64,000 nucleotides of DNA from Bacillus mesophilus (GCF_011008845.1 NZ_JAAIWM010000001.1:434001-498000); one strand, 5' to 3'. Shown: positions 51,668 through 61,455, counted from the stretch's first letter. Notes: generated by a model not told the origin, from the sequence alone. Made by a program: numbers and translations.

Positions 51668-53023
51668 TTACAATAAGTACTGCATAAACATCGTTGCCAA
51701 CCCAAAATAAACAATAATACTTATAATATCATTAATCGTTGTAATAAATGGGCCAGATGCAACAGCTGGATCTATTTTAAACTGGTGCATGAGCAATGGG
51801 ATTATAGCACCAGCAATAGTTGCTATAAATAGGGTAATAAAGATGGAGATCCCTACTAGTCCACCAAGCACCAGGTTCTGTTTCCAAAAAAATACGATCA
51901 ATGTTACTAATATTCCACAAGTTGCTCCAGTTATTAGTCCAGTTCCCGCTTCTCTCCAAATTGATTTCCAGATTGATGTTTGGAACGTATCACCAGTAGC
52001 AATATTTCGAACTGCAACGGCTAATGCCTGAGTGCCCGTATTACCAGCCATCCCTGCAATTAAAGGAATAAATACAGCCAATATTGCAACTTGATCAAGG
52101 GTTTCCTCAAACCTTCCGATTAAGTTAGCTGTGAGCATTCCTAAAAACAATAAAATGACAAGCCAAGGAAGTCTCTTTTTTGCAGCGGAAAAGGAACCAC
52201 GGTCAATGGTGTCCATATTAGAAACGGCAGCAAGCTTTGAATAGTCATCAGAAGCCTCTTCATCAATAACATCAATAATATCATCAACAGTTATAATACC
52301 GAGTAGATGTCCAGTAAAATCTACAACGGGAAGTGCTAAGAAGTTATAATCCTTCATCGTTCTCGCTACAACCTCTTGGTCATCTCCTACACTAACTGAT
52401 ACGACACGATCATACATGATCTCAGCAATCATCATGTCCTCATCCGATATAATTAAATCTCGCAAACTGATAACACCTACTAATTTTTTCTCATCATCAA
52501 CGACATACAAGTAATAGATCGTTTCAGCATCAGGCGCTTCTTTTTTCAGTATTTGCATCGCAGAACGAATTGTTTGATTAGTCTCAATTGATATAAACTC
52601 AGTTGTCATGATACTTCCAGCGGTATATTCATCATAGTGAAGAAGCTCTTGAATCTCACGAGCAGCTTCATCATCCATAATGTTTAAATAGCTTGCTACC
52701 TGATTTTTTTCCAGCTCATTTAAAACGTCTGCCGCATCATCCGCATACATTTCAGCTAACATATCGGCTGCATATGCAGGGGTCATATCTGTGATAATCT
52801 CCTCAACTTCATCTCCTGATTCAAGGTTTTCAATTATAGGTGCCATTTCTTCAGGAGACATATATTCATAGATACGACGTCTTAGGTCTCGATTCTGATT
52901 TTCAAAAAACTTTGCTTGATCATAAGGGTGTAACTCTAAAAACTCCTGACGAAATTCTATGATGTCCTCTGTTTCTAACAAATGAAGTAATTTTTCTTCT
53001 ATCTCTATTTGGATTTCCGTCAT
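51668..53023 (-). CDS. mgtE: Magnesium transporter MgtE
   Basis: About 451 residues. Superhelical N domain (residues ~1-130, with LLHYDEYTAGSIMTTEF at its end), a CBS pair (about 135-255: VVDDEKKLVGVISLRDLIISDEDMMIAEIM and GHLLGIITVDDIIDVIDEEASDDY), then five membrane helices including GNTGTQALAVAVRNIATG. Mg2+ binding in the N and CBS domains gates the channel. Start ATG 53021-53023 with GAGGAGG 8 nt upstream. No M-box riboswitch is seen in the 280-bp upstream region. Confidence 0.95.
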   Translation of the reverse strand: MTEIQIEIEEKLLHLLETEDIIEFRQEFLELHPYDQAKFFENQNRDLRRRIYEYMSPEEMAPIIENLESGDEVEEIITDMTPAYAADMLAEMYADDAADVLNELEKNQVASYLNIMDDEAAREIQELLHYDEYTAGSIMTTEFISIETNQTIRSAMQILKKEAPDAETIYYLYVVDDEKKLVGVISLRDLIISDEDMMIAEIMYDRVVSVSVGDDQEVVARTMKDYNFLALPVVDFTGHLLGIITVDDIIDVIDEEASDDYSKLAAVSNMDTIDRGSFSAAKKRLPWLVILLFLGMLTANLIGRFEETLDQVAILAVFIPLIAGMAGNTGTQALAVAVRNIATGDTFQTSIWKSIWREAGTGLITGATCGILVTLIVFFWKQNLVLGGLVGISIFITLFIATIAGAIIPLLMHQFKIDPAVASGPFITTINDIISIIVYFGLATMFMQYLL

Positions 53024-53307
53024 GCTGTATCCTCCTCTCCAACCGTCAAGTTTCGGCAAATTTCTCTAATGTTTATAGTAGCAGACTCTGAAATAGATGT
53101 CCCTTATTTTGAACCTAATTAGTTTTTGTAATCTAATAGAGCATTATTATCGGTATACTTAGACACACATAAAAACTTCGATAAATGTACATACCCTATT
53201 TTAATCTTTTATAACCCACTATTAGAAAAAATCATCATTTGTAAGGTTTGTTCGCCCGAAAAGTTGGTATAACTGTTAATAGATCATCAATTGAGAAGGG
53301 ATCATCT

Positions 53308-54480
53308 ATGAATTCTGAGAAAACAACGCAGCAACAAATTGATTATACTTTGCTATTTATTTTATTTTTATTAAGTATTGCCAGTACCCTTGCCATATTA
53401 AGTGCACAACCATCTCTCCCAGAAAAACTTCAAAATATCAACTTCGTTGTACAACAATGGCAATGGTATGCAGTTGGATCAGTGGCAATATTAGTGACTA
53501 TGATTGTTGATTATGATCGTTTCAAACAAGTAGCATGGTATTTATATGGTTTTGGATTACTTTTATTAGTAGGACTAGAATTAAATATTCCAAGCAGCTT
53601 AGTCCAAACGATTAAAGGAGCAACAAGTTGGTACAAACTACCTGGCATTGGAAATTTCCAACCATCAGAACTATTAAAGATCTTTTTGATTTTAGTATTA
53701 AGTCAATTAGTTGTCTCACATCGTGAAAAACATCAGAATGGTACTGTTAAATTAGATATTATATTACTTTTTAAACTTTCGGTTACCACGATTGTCCCTT
53801 TGTTATTTTTAATTAAGCAACCTGATATGGGTATGTCGATGGTTTTTATGTCAATCTTCTTATCAATCTTGATCGTGTCGGGAATTCGTTGGAGAATCTT
53901 GGTGGCTCTTGCCTTGCTATTCCTATTCCTAGTCATGAGTTTAATCTATATTTACTTTGCATTTCCCGTTTTTTTCAGAGTAAATATTCTTGATGAATAT
54001 CAATTAAATCGCTTTTATGGCTGGCTTAGCCCTTATGAATATTCAAGTGCGCAGGGTTTTCAGTTGATTAGATCACTACTCGCAATTGGATCTGGTTCTC
54101 TTTCAGGAAAAGGCTATATGCAAACTGAAGTTTACCTTCCTGAGCCTCACACTGACTTTATCTTTTCAATCATTGGGGAGCAGTTTGGGTTTATTGGTGC
54201 AAGCCTAGTTATTGCTTTATTTTTCCTACTTATTTATCGAATGATACATATTGCATTAGAATGCAATGATCCTTATGGAAGCTATTTATGCGCTGGTATT
54301 ATAGGGATGATTACCTTTCAAGTGTTTCAAAATATTGGTATGACTGTTGGACTATTACCTATTACAGGGCTTCCCCTTCCTTTTATAAGCTACGGGGGGA
54401 GTTCACTAGCAACTTATATGCTTGCAATAGGAATTATCTTGAATGTGCGTTCTCGTACAAAAAAATATTTATTTGATTAA
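53308..54480 (+). CDS. RodA/FtsW/SpoVE-type SEDS peptidoglycan polymerase
   Basis: About 390 residues, ten membrane helices. SEDS landmarks: GATSWYKLPGIGNFQPSELLKI (KGAxSW.....QPSE), SIIGEQFGFIGA and GLPLPFISYGGSSLATYMLAIG. SEDS proteins polymerise lipid II and pair with a class B PBP. Length and TM plan fit RodA-like members; whether it acts in elongation, division or sporulation is not decided by sequence. Start ATG 53308 with GAGAAGGG upstream; a longer start would add a non-hydrophobic leader. Confidence 0.9.
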   Translation: MNSEKTTQQQIDYTLLFILFLLSIASTLAILSAQPSLPEKLQNINFVVQQWQWYAVGSVAILVTMIVDYDRFKQVAWYLYGFGLLLLVGLELNIPSSLVQTIKGATSWYKLPGIGNFQPSELLKIFLILVLSQLVVSHREKHQNGTVKLDIILLFKLSVTTIVPLLFLIKQPDMGMSMVFMSIFLSILIVSGIRWRILVALALLFLFLVMSLIYIYFAFPVFFRVNILDEYQLNRFYGWLSPYEYSSAQGFQLIRSLLAIGSGSLSGKGYMQTEVYLPEPHTDFIFSIIGEQFGFIGASLVIALFFLLIYRMIHIALECNDPYGSYLCAGIIGMITFQVFQNIGMTVGLLPITGLPLPFISYGGSSLATYMLAIGIILNVRSRTKKYLFD

Positions 54481-54551
54481 CAGTGGCTTATTAGCTACTG
54501 TTACTTGTTCACGAGATAAGAAAGCATAAGTTTTTTTACTTTGGGTTTGTG

Positions 54552-54612
54552 TCTAGCTCCAGCGCCCAGCCCCTCGAGGGAAAAAGGAAGTACACTTTTT
54601 CCTAGGTCAAAT
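54552..54612. repeat. Left arm of a 61-bp inverted repeat (composite Bacillaceae element)
   Basis: TCTAGCTCCAGCGCCCAGCCCCTCGAGGG opens this 61-bp block, whose reverse complement lies at 58181-58241 with few differences. Inside are the palindrome CCCTCGAGGG and a GGAAAAAG/CTTTTTCC hairpin. The 428-bp gap 54481-54908 is filled by this arm, a 19-bp tandem pair, a long hairpin and an RNA motif. It resembles abundant intergenic elements of Bacillus genomes (from memory). Confidence 0.8.
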
Positions 54613-54622
54613 ACAGTGAAAC

Positions 54623-54660
54623 TTCCATCAGTGCTCTACTGTTCCATCAGTGCTCTACTG
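54623..54660. repeat. 19-bp direct tandem duplication
   Basis: TTCCATCAGTGCTCTACTG at 54623-54641 is repeated exactly at 54642-54660. The second copy continues into GATGG, making a CCATCAGT/ACTGATGG hairpin. It is within the insertion that distinguishes the left composite element from the right one. Confidence 0.85.
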
Positions 54661-54681
54661 ATGGTTAGTTGAACCAATCGG

Positions 54682-54745
54682 GGTCTTACTGGCGCTTTAA
54701 TTCAAACTTATTATTTTATATGTTTCCGTTAGCGCCAGTTAGACC
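54682..54745. repeat. Long hairpin with 15-bp arms
   Basis: GGTCTTACTGGCGCT (54682-54696) pairs with AGCGCCAGTTAGACC (54731-54745) with one T-T mismatch around an AT-rich loop. It has no T-run, so is a structured repeat rather than a terminator. Confidence 0.75.
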
Positions 54746-54783
54746 GGGATAACCCACCGAGAATAAATGGGAACATTTGATTG

Positions 54784-54873
54784 TCGGAGGCCTGCAGGAT
54801 GCAGGTCAGGCAGGCGTAGCAACAGGACGTTGCGCACTTAGCCTGCCTTCATCTGCCAGGGCGCTTGCGCTTT
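54784..54873 (-). ncRNA. Bacillaceae-1-like RNA motif, left copy
   Basis: On the minus strand: an outer stem (AGGCAGGC with GCCTGCCT, 54841-54848/54808-54815), within it GCAAC-GTCCT-GTTGC (54819-54833), then a second hairpin CCTGC-ATCCT-GCAGG (54791-54805). Two terminal loops reading RUCCU are the defining feature of the Bacillaceae-1 motif as I recall it. A second copy in the opposite orientation lies at 58031-58120. Transcription is not shown. Confidence 0.7.
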
Positions 54874-54908
54874 TCTTAATACTAAGCACCAAGAGGAGTG
54901 AAATAGAT

Positions 54909-55649
54909 ATGAAAGTAGATATTATTGGTGATATACACGGCTGTTACGATGAGTTTTTCGAATTAACAAAAAAGCTTGATTATGAGTGGCAAGAAGGGGT
55001 TCCTTTACATAAGGAAGGAAGAGTATTGGCCTTTGTCGGTGATTTAACAGACCGAGGTCCCAAGTCGATAAAAGTCATTCAAACCATTTATCAGCTAGTT
55101 ATGATTGCTAAGAAAGGGTTCTACTGTCCAGGTAATCATTGCAATAAACTATACCGTTTTTTTCTTGGACGTAAGGTACAGACCACACATGGGTTGGAAA
55201 CAACCGTCGCCGAATGGGAGGCTTTACCAAAGAAGGAACAAGAAAAAGTCAAAAATCAATTTATTGAACTATATGAAGCCTCTCCTCTATACCATGTATT
55301 AGATGAAAAGAAGCTAGTTATTGCACATGCTGGGCTTAGGCAGGACTATATTGGACGATATGATAAAAAAGTACAGACCTTTGTCTTATATGGGGATATT
55401 ACAGGTGAGTCTCATCCTGACGGTTCACCTATAAGACGTGATTGGGCCCAAAATTACACTGAATCAGCATGGGTGGTCTATGGGCATACGCCTGTTAAGC
55501 AAGCACGAATGATTAATCATACGATCAACATTGATACTGGAGCAGTTTTTGGAGGGGAATTAACCGCACTTCGTTACCCTGAACTAGAAACGGTGTCTGT
55601 TCCATCCTCCTTGCCCTATGTAGAAGAGAAATTCAGATCATTTTCGTAA
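54909..55649 (+). CDS. prpE: Bis(5'-nucleosyl)-tetraphosphatase PrpE
   Basis: About 246 residues, PPP-family phosphoesterase: [13 protein letters not shown] (D8, H10), [18 protein letters not shown] and HAGLRQD, plus WVVYGHTPV with the last His. B. subtilis PrpE hydrolyses Ap4A-type nucleotides and has been linked to spore germination signalling. The start is ATG 54909 with GAGGAGTG upstream; a longer open frame would run into the RNA motif. Flanked by the inverted composite elements. Confidence 0.93.
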   Translation: MKVDIIGDIHGCYDEFFELTKKLDYEWQEGVPLHKEGRVLAFVGDLTDRGPKSIKVIQTIYQLVMIAKKGFYCPGNHCNKLYRFFLGRKVQTTHGLETTVAEWEALPKKEQEKVKNQFIELYEASPLYHVLDEKKLVIAHAGLRQDYIGRYDKKVQTFVLYGDITGESHPDGSPIRRDWAQNYTESAWVVYGHTPVKQARMINHTINIDTGAVFGGELTALRYPELETVSVPSSLPYVEEKFRSFS

Positions 55650-55658
55650 ACAAACCGT

Positions 55659-56558
55659 TCATTCAACGACGCTTCGTAACACCTGTTGCATATCTTCAGG
55701 TAATGAAGCGCTGAATGATAACGGTTGTGAGGTAATAGGATGTGTAAAAGTAAGTGTTCGGCTGTGCAAAGCCTGCCGAAAAATCAGTTCTTTTCCTCCA
55801 CCATATAGCTCATCTCCTAAGAGAGGATGACCAATATGAGACATATGAACACGAATCTGATGTGTTCTTCCCGTTTGAAGCGTAAGGGAGACATGTGTGA
55901 ATCCTTTAAATCGATTCAAAACCTCATATTGAGTAATCGCTTCCTGTCCATCCTCTCTTACTTCTCTTTCTATAATACTTGTATCCTTTCTTCCTATCGG
56001 TGCATTTATGTTTCCAACATCCTCTTTAAGCTCGCCCTCTACAATTGCTTCATATGTTCTTCTTATTAGTGTAGCTTTCTGCTGCTTTGAGAACAAATGA
56101 TGTGTGTAACGGTGCTTAGCTACAATTAATAATCCGGTTGTATCACGATCTAATCGATTGACGATGTGGATTGTACTTCCAATCCCCTGCTTCTTATAGT
56201 AGTGGAGAAGAGCATTTGCCAATGAGCCTCTTGGATGTTCTCTTGATGGAATAGTAGGCATGAATGCTTGTTTATTTATGATAAGAAGGTAATCATCTTC
56301 AAAGACTATTGATAACGGTAGGTTTTCCTCAACCATCTCTTCACTCGGATGCTCAATAGGAAAAATAACCTTTACCACATCGTCCACCTTGAGTATTGTT
56401 CGAACCGTTACCTCTTGTGAATTAACTACTATTTTTCCACCATTAAATTTTATATCAGTTAACGCTATTTTTGAAATATCTTTTGCTTTTAAGAACTCTC
56501 TAACTAGTTTTCCATCATCTTCACTACCTATGACCCAACTTAATGTAAAAGGTTCCAT
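55659..56558 (-). CDS. yjbO: RluD-type pseudouridine synthase (YjbO)
   Basis: About 299 residues: a short S4-like N-terminus (GKLVREFLKAKDISKIAL) then the RluA/RluD catalytic domain with HIVNRLDRDTTGLLIVAKH (catalytic Asp in RLDRDT), TGRTHQIRVHMSHIGHPLLGDELYGG. It modifies uridines in rRNA or tRNA. Start ATG 56556-56558 follows the nadF stop by 4 bp, so it is probably coupled. Order matches B. subtilis yjbM-yjbN-yjbO. Confidence 0.92.
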   Translation of the reverse strand: MEPFTLSWVIGSEDDGKLVREFLKAKDISKIALTDIKFNGGKIVVNSQEVTVRTILKVDDVVKVIFPIEHPSEEMVEENLPLSIVFEDDYLLIINKQAFMPTIPSREHPRGSLANALLHYYKKQGIGSTIHIVNRLDRDTTGLLIVAKHRYTHHLFSKQQKATLIRRTYEAIVEGELKEDVGNINAPIGRKDTSIIEREVREDGQEAITQYEVLNRFKGFTHVSLTLQTGRTHQIRVHMSHIGHPLLGDELYGGGKELIFRQALHSRTLTFTHPITSQPLSFSASLPEDMQQVLRSVVE

Positions 56559-56562
56559 TTTC

Positions 56563-57360
56563 TTACTTGTCTCCAACAAACGAATCTCTAACTCTCTTCC
56601 AAAATGGGAATGGACGGAAACGAGCAAATTTAATTTTTTCTTGCGCAACTCGGTATTGGATTGATTTAACGTCCTTATGTAGAAGTGTTAGATGGTCAAC
56701 CGTTATTTGGAAGTCAACATGATTAATTGGTTTTAACATACACGTATGATGCCCTGGTAAAACAAGTGGTGAACCAATGGTTCTAAACACCCTATTATTA
56801 ATGGAAGCCATTTCTGCAACCTGTATAGCTTCTATCGATGGGTGCAGAATAGCCCCGCCTAATGCTTTGTTATAAGCAGTGCTACCAGAAGGTGTTGAGA
56901 TACATAATCCGTCTCCCCGGAATGTTTCAAAACGCTGCCCCTTAATTTCTAGGTCCATTACTAATGAGCCTTCTACCGCTTTTACCGTACTTTCATTTAA
57001 AGCCAGATATCTTGCTTCCTTGCCACCATTAAGATGACGAATAATTACCTCAAGAATAGGATATTCGACCACCTGATACGGTGTTTTTGCAATGGCAATA
57101 ACAAGCTTTTCTACCTCTTCTGGAACCCAATCAGCATAAAATCCTAAATGACCCGTGTGAACACCGACAAATGCAGTTTTATCAAGTCGTTTTTGATATC
57201 GATGGAAAGCATATAAAAGAGTACCGTCTCCTCCTACAGAGATAACAATATCTGGCTGATCTTCATCATACTCTAGCTCAAAATCCTGCAAGTAGGTTCT
57301 CATCTTTAGCATTAATGTATTAGATACTGAGTCACCCTTGGATGTAATTGCAAATTTCAC
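56563..57360 (-). CDS. nadF: NAD kinase (PpnK/NadK type, yjbN)
   Basis: About 265 residues, the length of B. subtilis NadF. GGDGT at 43-47 (ATP-binding), NESTV near 122, and [21 protein letters not shown], the kinase signature. Phosphorylates NAD to NADP. The start GTG 57358-57360 gives [10 protein letters not shown], with AGGAGG 9 nt upstream. Confidence 0.96.
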   Translation of the reverse strand: MKFAITSKGDSVSNTLMLKMRTYLQDFELEYDEDQPDIVISVGGDGTLLYAFHRYQKRLDKTAFVGVHTGHLGFYADWVPEEVEKLVIAIAKTPYQVVEYPILEVIIRHLNGGKEARYLALNESTVKAVEGSLVMDLEIKGQRFETFRGDGLCISTPSGSTAYNKALGGAILHPSIEAIQVAEMASINNRVFRTIGSPLVLPGHHTCMLKPINHVDFQITVDHLTLLHKDVKSIQYRVAQEKIKFARFRPFPFWKRVRDSFVGDK

Positions 57361-57375
57361 AGCGGTCACCCTCCT

Positions 57376-57999
57376 TTATAATTCGTTTTTTCTCGAAAAT
57401 GCTGCTTGAGCTTCTTGAATCTCATCCTTAATAAGGGACATTTCTTCATCTAACTGAAAAGCTGCCTCTGCTGCCCGCTGCAGTCTCTTTTGTATATTAA
57501 TAGGAATTTGTCCACTATATTTATAGTTTAAGGAGTGTTCAATGGTTGCCCAGAAGTTCATTGATAACGTTCTAATCTGTATCTCAACTAATATGTTTTT
57601 CATTCCCTCTAACGTTTCTACAGGATAACGAACAACAAGATGATAGGAGCGGTAACCACTTTCTTTCTTCTGAGAAATATAATTCCGTTCCTCTACAATT
57701 TCAAAGTCTTTTCGTTTTTTGAGAAGATCAACAACGGTTGTTATATCTTCCACAAACTGACACATCATTCTTACACCAGCAATGTCTGAGATTTCTTCTT
57801 CTATTGAATCTAACTCAATATTTTTATCTAGTGCCTTACTCATGATACTCGGAATGGGTTTTACCCTTCCTGTTACAAATTCAATGGGTGAAGTCTGCGA
57901 ATGCTGTTCAAATTGAGAGCGAATCCCCTTGAACTTTATTTTCAATTCATCAACAGCCTGCACATATGGAGCTAAAAATACATCCCAGTTCTCTATCAT
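57376..57999 (-). CDS. yjbM: GTP pyrophosphokinase YjbM (SasB/RelQ small alarmone synthetase)
   Basis: 207 residues of a stand-alone ppGpp synthetase domain without hydrolase: GRVKPIPSIMSKALDKNI, DIAGVRMMCQFVEDI, KESGYRSYHLVVRYP, and EIQIRTLSMNFWATIEHSLNYKY. It is the small alarmone synthetase partnered with nadF and yjbO, as in B. subtilis. The tail (FSRKNEL) is polar. Confidence 0.95.
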   Translation of the reverse strand: MIENWDVFLAPYVQAVDELKIKFKGIRSQFEQHSQTSPIEFVTGRVKPIPSIMSKALDKNIELDSIEEEISDIAGVRMMCQFVEDITTVVDLLKKRKDFEIVEERNYISQKKESGYRSYHLVVRYPVETLEGMKNILVEIQIRTLSMNFWATIEHSLNYKYSGQIPINIQKRLQRAAEAAFQLDEEMSLIKDEIQEAQAAFSRKNEL

Positions 58000-58030
58000 T
58001 TAACCACCGCCACTAAGTCTCACATCTAAT

Positions 58031-58120
58031 AAAAAGCGCAAGCGCCCGATTAAAGGAAGACAGGTTAAGGTCGCAACGTCCTGTTGCAACACCTGTCTGA
58101 CCTGCCTCCTGCAGGCCCCC
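58031..58120 (+). ncRNA. Bacillaceae-1-like RNA motif, right copy
   Basis: Outer stem AGACAGGT/ACCTGTCT (58058-58065/58091-58098), inside it GCAAC-GTCCT-GTTGC (58073-58087), then CCTGC-CTCCT-GCAGG (58101-58115). Compared with the left copy, the outer stem differs at two pairs, both compensated. One loop reads CTCCT, not RUCCU. An upstream AAAAAGCGCAAGCGCCC is also shared. Confidence 0.65.
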
Positions 58121-58180
58121 GACAAGCAAATGTTCCTATGACAAAGAAAAGGTGCTTTTCCTTTTATTTGTCATAGGGTT

Positions 58181-58241
58181 ATTTGACCAAGGAAAAAGTG
58201 TTTTTTCTTTTTCCCTCGAGGGGCTGGGTGTTGGAGCTAGA
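58181..58241. repeat. Right arm of the 61-bp inverted repeat
   Basis: The reverse complement of 54552-54612, same length with few substitutions, ending in GGAGCTAGA. Together with the RNA motif next to it, the whole composite element is repeated in inverted orientation, with prpE to yjbM between. Confidence 0.8.
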
Positions 58242-58281
58242 TTACTACAACACAGTAAAGAGAATGACTATATATCTAATA

Positions 58282-58653
58282 TTATAAAAAAACGGACTCG
58301 ACCTGCTTCACCATTTCATCACCATAATTACTGTTACCCTCAATGTTTTGGATCAGCTCACTAACCTCTGATTGTAATCCTTGTAGTTCAATCACATGCT
58401 TTTCTATAACTAACTTAACCGGAGTAGACTCCGTAAGCACTTTTTTTAGATGGGGCCAAAATGTATGTGATATAGATAAATAAACGTACTCATCAGATGC
58501 TTCAAGTATGTAAACAAATGCTAATTGATCAGAATCAACTAATACTCTTTCTGCTGCCTTTAGGGAAGACCCGTCAAGTTCTATAGGTTTTGGATAAAGA
58601 AATAACTCCTCTTCTCTCCATTCAACATCCTTAATCTCGATTCTTTTTTGCAT
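58282..58653 (-). CDS. yjbL: YjbL-like hypothetical protein
   Basis: About 123 residues, similar in size to B. subtilis YjbL (122). Hydrophilic with a beta-rich middle (LAFVYILEASDEYVYLSISH). Start ATG 58651-58653 with AGAGGAG 7 nt upstream, better than the upstream in-frame ATG. No catalytic motif. Name rests mainly on synteny between yjbM and yjbK. Confidence 0.75.
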   Translation of the reverse strand: MQKRIEIKDVEWREEELFLYPKPIELDGSSLKAAERVLVDSDQLAFVYILEASDEYVYLSISHTFWPHLKKVLTESTPVKLVIEKHVIELQGLQSEVSELIQNIEGNSNYGDEMVKQVESVFL

Positions 58654-58761
58654 AATGAAACTCCTCTCATGCCTTATATCTAATTTTATTTTACCATAGA
58701 AAACCATTCTACATTAACTGCTACATTATAGTATAATGTTTAAGGTAAAGGAGCTTGATGT

Positions 58762-59361
58762 ATGAACCAAGAAATTGAAATTGAATTTAAAAACTTAGTC
58801 ACAAAAGAAGAATTTGAAGGATTACTTAAGGAATTCTCCATTTCTAATCATCAATTTATCTTACAACAAAATCACTACTTTGATACAACTAGCTTCTCAT
58901 TAAAAGATCATAAAGCAGCGTTAAGGATTCGCTATAAAAATAACTCTTATACATTAACCTTGAAACAAACTATTAATAAAGGAATTCTTGAAACGCATCA
59001 GGATTTAAGCGAGAATGAAGCTCAGTCCATGCTTCAAGGGGGCCTATTAATACAAGGTGATATTCGTACACTTATAGATGATTTAAATATAGATTCAAAA
59101 GAAATCCAATATCTTGGTACTCTTGAAACAAACCGAGCAGAAACTAACTATTTGAATGGGACTCTTGTGTTTGATCATAGTCATTATTTAAATAAAAATG
59201 ATTATGAAATTGAATATGAAGTAACTGATTATGAAAAAGGTCTTCAAAACTTCAATCATTTGTTACAAAAACACCAAATTGATATTCGTGAAACTAATAA
59301 TAAAATTCAGCGCTTTTTTATCGAGAAGCAAAAAGGAATGGGGGTACATCGTGAATATTAA
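58762..59361 (+). CDS. yjbK: CYTH-domain protein YjbK
   Basis: 199 residues. EIEIEFKNL (ExExK: E6, E8, K10) opens the CYTH triphosphate tunnel domain; basic strands such as [18 protein letters not shown] follow and EIEYEVTDY ends it. Family members are triphosphatases or adenylate cyclases. It is divergent from yjbL with TATAAT 30 bp upstream, and its end overlaps yjbJ by 11 bp. Confidence 0.92.
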   Translation: MNQEIEIEFKNLVTKEEFEGLLKEFSISNHQFILQQNHYFDTTSFSLKDHKAALRIRYKNNSYTLTLKQTINKGILETHQDLSENEAQSMLQGGLLIQGDIRTLIDDLNIDSKEIQYLGTLETNRAETNYLNGTLVFDHSHYLNKNDYEIEYEVTDYEKGLQNFNHLLQKHQIDIRETNNKIQRFFIEKQKGMGVHREY

Positions 59362-59977
59362 TCAAATGAAAATGGTCCTTGAATTGCAAGCATTAAGAAA
59401 TTTCTCCGGAGTTTCTTCTTCTAATGAATCAGATTCTAATTTATTTCAGGAAATGTTGACGGAGTTATTGTCAAAGGGACTAAGCTCGACTGACGATGCA
59501 TTAACATTCCTTAAAACTGAAGCACAAGAGATTTCTAGCACCCTCCCTATGTCCGGATTATCAGCCATTAAACAAGCATTACCTCCTATTCAATTAGGAA
59601 GTATTGACGATATGATAAAGCAAGCCGGTGAAAAGTATAATATTGATCCAAAGCTTATACATGCTGTCATCAAAAATGAATCCAACTTTAAACCAAACGC
59701 AGTAAGTCATGCTGGGGCAAGTGGACTTATGCAGCTTATGCCTTCTACAGCGAAAGGCTTAGGTGTTAAAAACATTTTTGACCCTGCTCAAAATATCGAG
59801 GGTGGTACAAAGTACCTTCGTAATATGCTAGATCGTTATGATGGAAACCTTACTCTAGCATTAGCCGCCTACAATGCTGGACCTGGAAATGTCGATAAAT
59901 ACAATGGAATTCCTCCATTTAGAGAAACACAGAACTATGTTAAAAAAGTAACAAATACGTATCAGCAACTTTCATAA
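59351..59977 (+). CDS. yjbJ: Lytic transglycosylase YjbJ/CwlQ type
   Basis: About 208 residues. The SLT domain spans ~100-205: [41 protein letters not shown] (catalytic Glu in KNESNF) and [18 protein letters not shown]. No signal peptide is present. B. subtilis YjbJ (CwlQ) cleaves peptidoglycan glycan strands. The GTG start overlaps the yjbK end, with GGGGG upstream, so translation is coupled. Confidence 0.9.
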   Translation: MNINQMKMVLELQALRNFSGVSSSNESDSNLFQEMLTELLSKGLSSTDDALTFLKTEAQEISSTLPMSGLSAIKQALPPIQLGSIDDMIKQAGEKYNIDPKLIHAVIKNESNFKPNAVSHAGASGLMQLMPSTAKGLGVKNIFDPAQNIEGGTKYLRNMLDRYDGNLTLALAAYNAGPGNVDKYNGIPPFRETQNYVKKVTNTYQQLS

Positions 59978-59984
59978 ATTTACA

Positions 59985-60007
59985 AGCCACCTTTTTAGGT
60001 GGTTTTT
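59985..60007 (+). terminator. Terminator of yjbKJ
   Basis: CCACCT/AGGTGG stem with a T-rich loop followed by TTTTT. Confidence 0.85.
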
Positions 60008-60168
60008 CATTGGGAAAATTTAACTCCACTATTCAAGCACTTTATTTGATGTCCATACCATTGATTGATAAAATAATTTTAAACATATTTCTTAAGCTTA
60101 GTGAGAAATTATAGCTATAATAATCATAATCGTAACCTTCCTAGAATGAAAAAGGAGTTTTTATTTAT

Positions 60169-60582
60169 ATGACAGAGCAAGAGTACGGCAATACCCCTTT
60201 CCAAGCTATAGGTGGCGAGGAGGTTATCTCTCGTTTAGTTGATGCCTTTTATAACAGAGTTGCAAGGCATCCAGACCTGAAACCCATTTTCCCTGAGGAT
60301 TTAAAAGAGACAGCCCGTAAGCAGAAGCAATTTTTAACACAATATTTAGGTGGACCAGCACTTTATACTGAAGAACATGGACATCCAATGTTAAGAGCTA
60401 GACATCTTCCCTTTGAAATTACTCCAACACGCGCAAAAGCATGGATTGCCTGTATGGATGAGGCAATGGATGAGATTGGTTTAGAAGGTGATTTACGCGA
60501 AGGTCTTTATCAGAGACTTGTTTTGACAGCACAGCATATGATCAATACTCCTGAACCCAAGGAGGAGAGCCGTCGTGAATAA
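60169..60582 (+). CDS. yjbI: Group II truncated haemoglobin YjbI
   Basis: 137 residues. [34 protein letters not shown] (helix B-E with Tyr18-type distal residue), the proximal His in [27 protein letters not shown]. This is the HbO-type truncated haemoglobin that sits beside spxH in many Firmicutes; it binds heme and may assist SpxH or thiol redox. AAGGAG lies upstream. It overlaps spxH by 8 bp. Confidence 0.95.
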   Translation: MTEQEYGNTPFQAIGGEEVISRLVDAFYNRVARHPDLKPIFPEDLKETARKQKQFLTQYLGGPALYTEEHGHPMLRARHLPFEITPTRAKAWIACMDEAMDEIGLEGDLREGLYQRLVLTAQHMINTPEPKEESRRE

Positions 60583-61432
60583 ACATATTGATCACTCGGT
60601 AGCTTCTGAATGCGGTAAGAAGCCTCTTGAAATCTATGTATTTATTGACCCTCTCTGTCCTGAGTGCTGGGCATTAGAGCCCATCTTAAAGAAACTACAA
60701 ATTGAATATGGTAAGCACTTCTCCATTCGTCATGTCTTAAGTGGACGACTTGCTTCATTAAATTTAAGAAAAGCCACTTTAAATGGAAGTATTGCCAATG
60801 TGTGGGAGCGAACGGCAAGTAGATCTGGTATGTCATGTGATGGTGATATTTGGTTCGAGAATCCCATCTCCACGCCATTTACAGCCTCCATTGCGATTAA
60901 AGCTGCAGAGCTTCAAGGAAGAAGAGTAGGCTTGAAATTCTTGCGGAAATTACAGGAGCTTCTATTTCTTCAGAAGCAAAATATTTCAGACGAAGATGTT
61001 TTGGTCGAGTGTGCCAGAGAAGTAGGGCTTGAAATGGATGAGTTTGTTCAGGATCTTCATTCAGAAAGTGCCGCCAAAGCCTTTCAATGTGATTTACAAA
61101 TCACTTCTGACATGGAAGTAGACCAAATTCCTACTCTTGTATTCTTTAATGAAAATATCGAAGAAGAAGGAATGAAGGTAACAGGCTTGTATTCGTATGA
61201 TGTGTACGTTCGCATCATACAAGATCTACTTCAAGCTAGTCCGGAACCCAGCATCCCTCCCCCATTAGAGGAGTTTTTACAATATTTTAAGTTTGTGGCG
61301 ACAAAAGAAATCTCAGTTGTCTATAACCTAGAACCAAACGAAGTAGAAAAAGAGATGAAAAAACTCCTGTTAAAACAAAAGGTAGAGGTGGTACCAGTAA
61401 AATACGGGACCTTCTGGAGATATATTGAATAG
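60575..61432 (+). CDS. spxH: Spx adaptor SpxH (YjbH), DsbA-like
   Basis: 285 residues. A thioredoxin-fold protein of the DsbA/FrnE class with CPEC (C28, C31) after FIDPL, then [16 protein letters not shown] and QIPTLVFFN. SpxH targets Spx to ClpXP. GTG start behind AAGGAGGAG, overlapping yjbI by 8 bp, so the heme protein and adaptor are co-translated. Length is close to B. subtilis YjbH (299). Confidence 0.95.
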   Translation: MNKHIDHSVASECGKKPLEIYVFIDPLCPECWALEPILKKLQIEYGKHFSIRHVLSGRLASLNLRKATLNGSIANVWERTASRSGMSCDGDIWFENPISTPFTASIAIKAAELQGRRVGLKFLRKLQELLFLQKQNISDEDVLVECAREVGLEMDEFVQDLHSESAAKAFQCDLQITSDMEVDQIPTLVFFNENIEEEGMKVTGLYSYDVYVRIIQDLLQASPEPSIPPPLEEFLQYFKFVATKEISVVYNLEPNEVEKEMKKLLLKQKVEVVPVKYGTFWRYIE

Positions 61433-61455
61433 GTAGGACTACCTTCCTAAATAGG

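Noticed and set aside
53024..53307. M-box (ykoK) Mg riboswitch upstream of mgtE
   Set aside because: The conserved M-box blocks are not found on the minus strand in the 280-bp region; only a plain leader is visible.
54777..54908. An N-terminally extended PrpE starting at 54777
   Set aside because: The extension translates the RNA motif and repeat sequence; the ATG at 54909 has a good ribosome site and yields the normal protein length.
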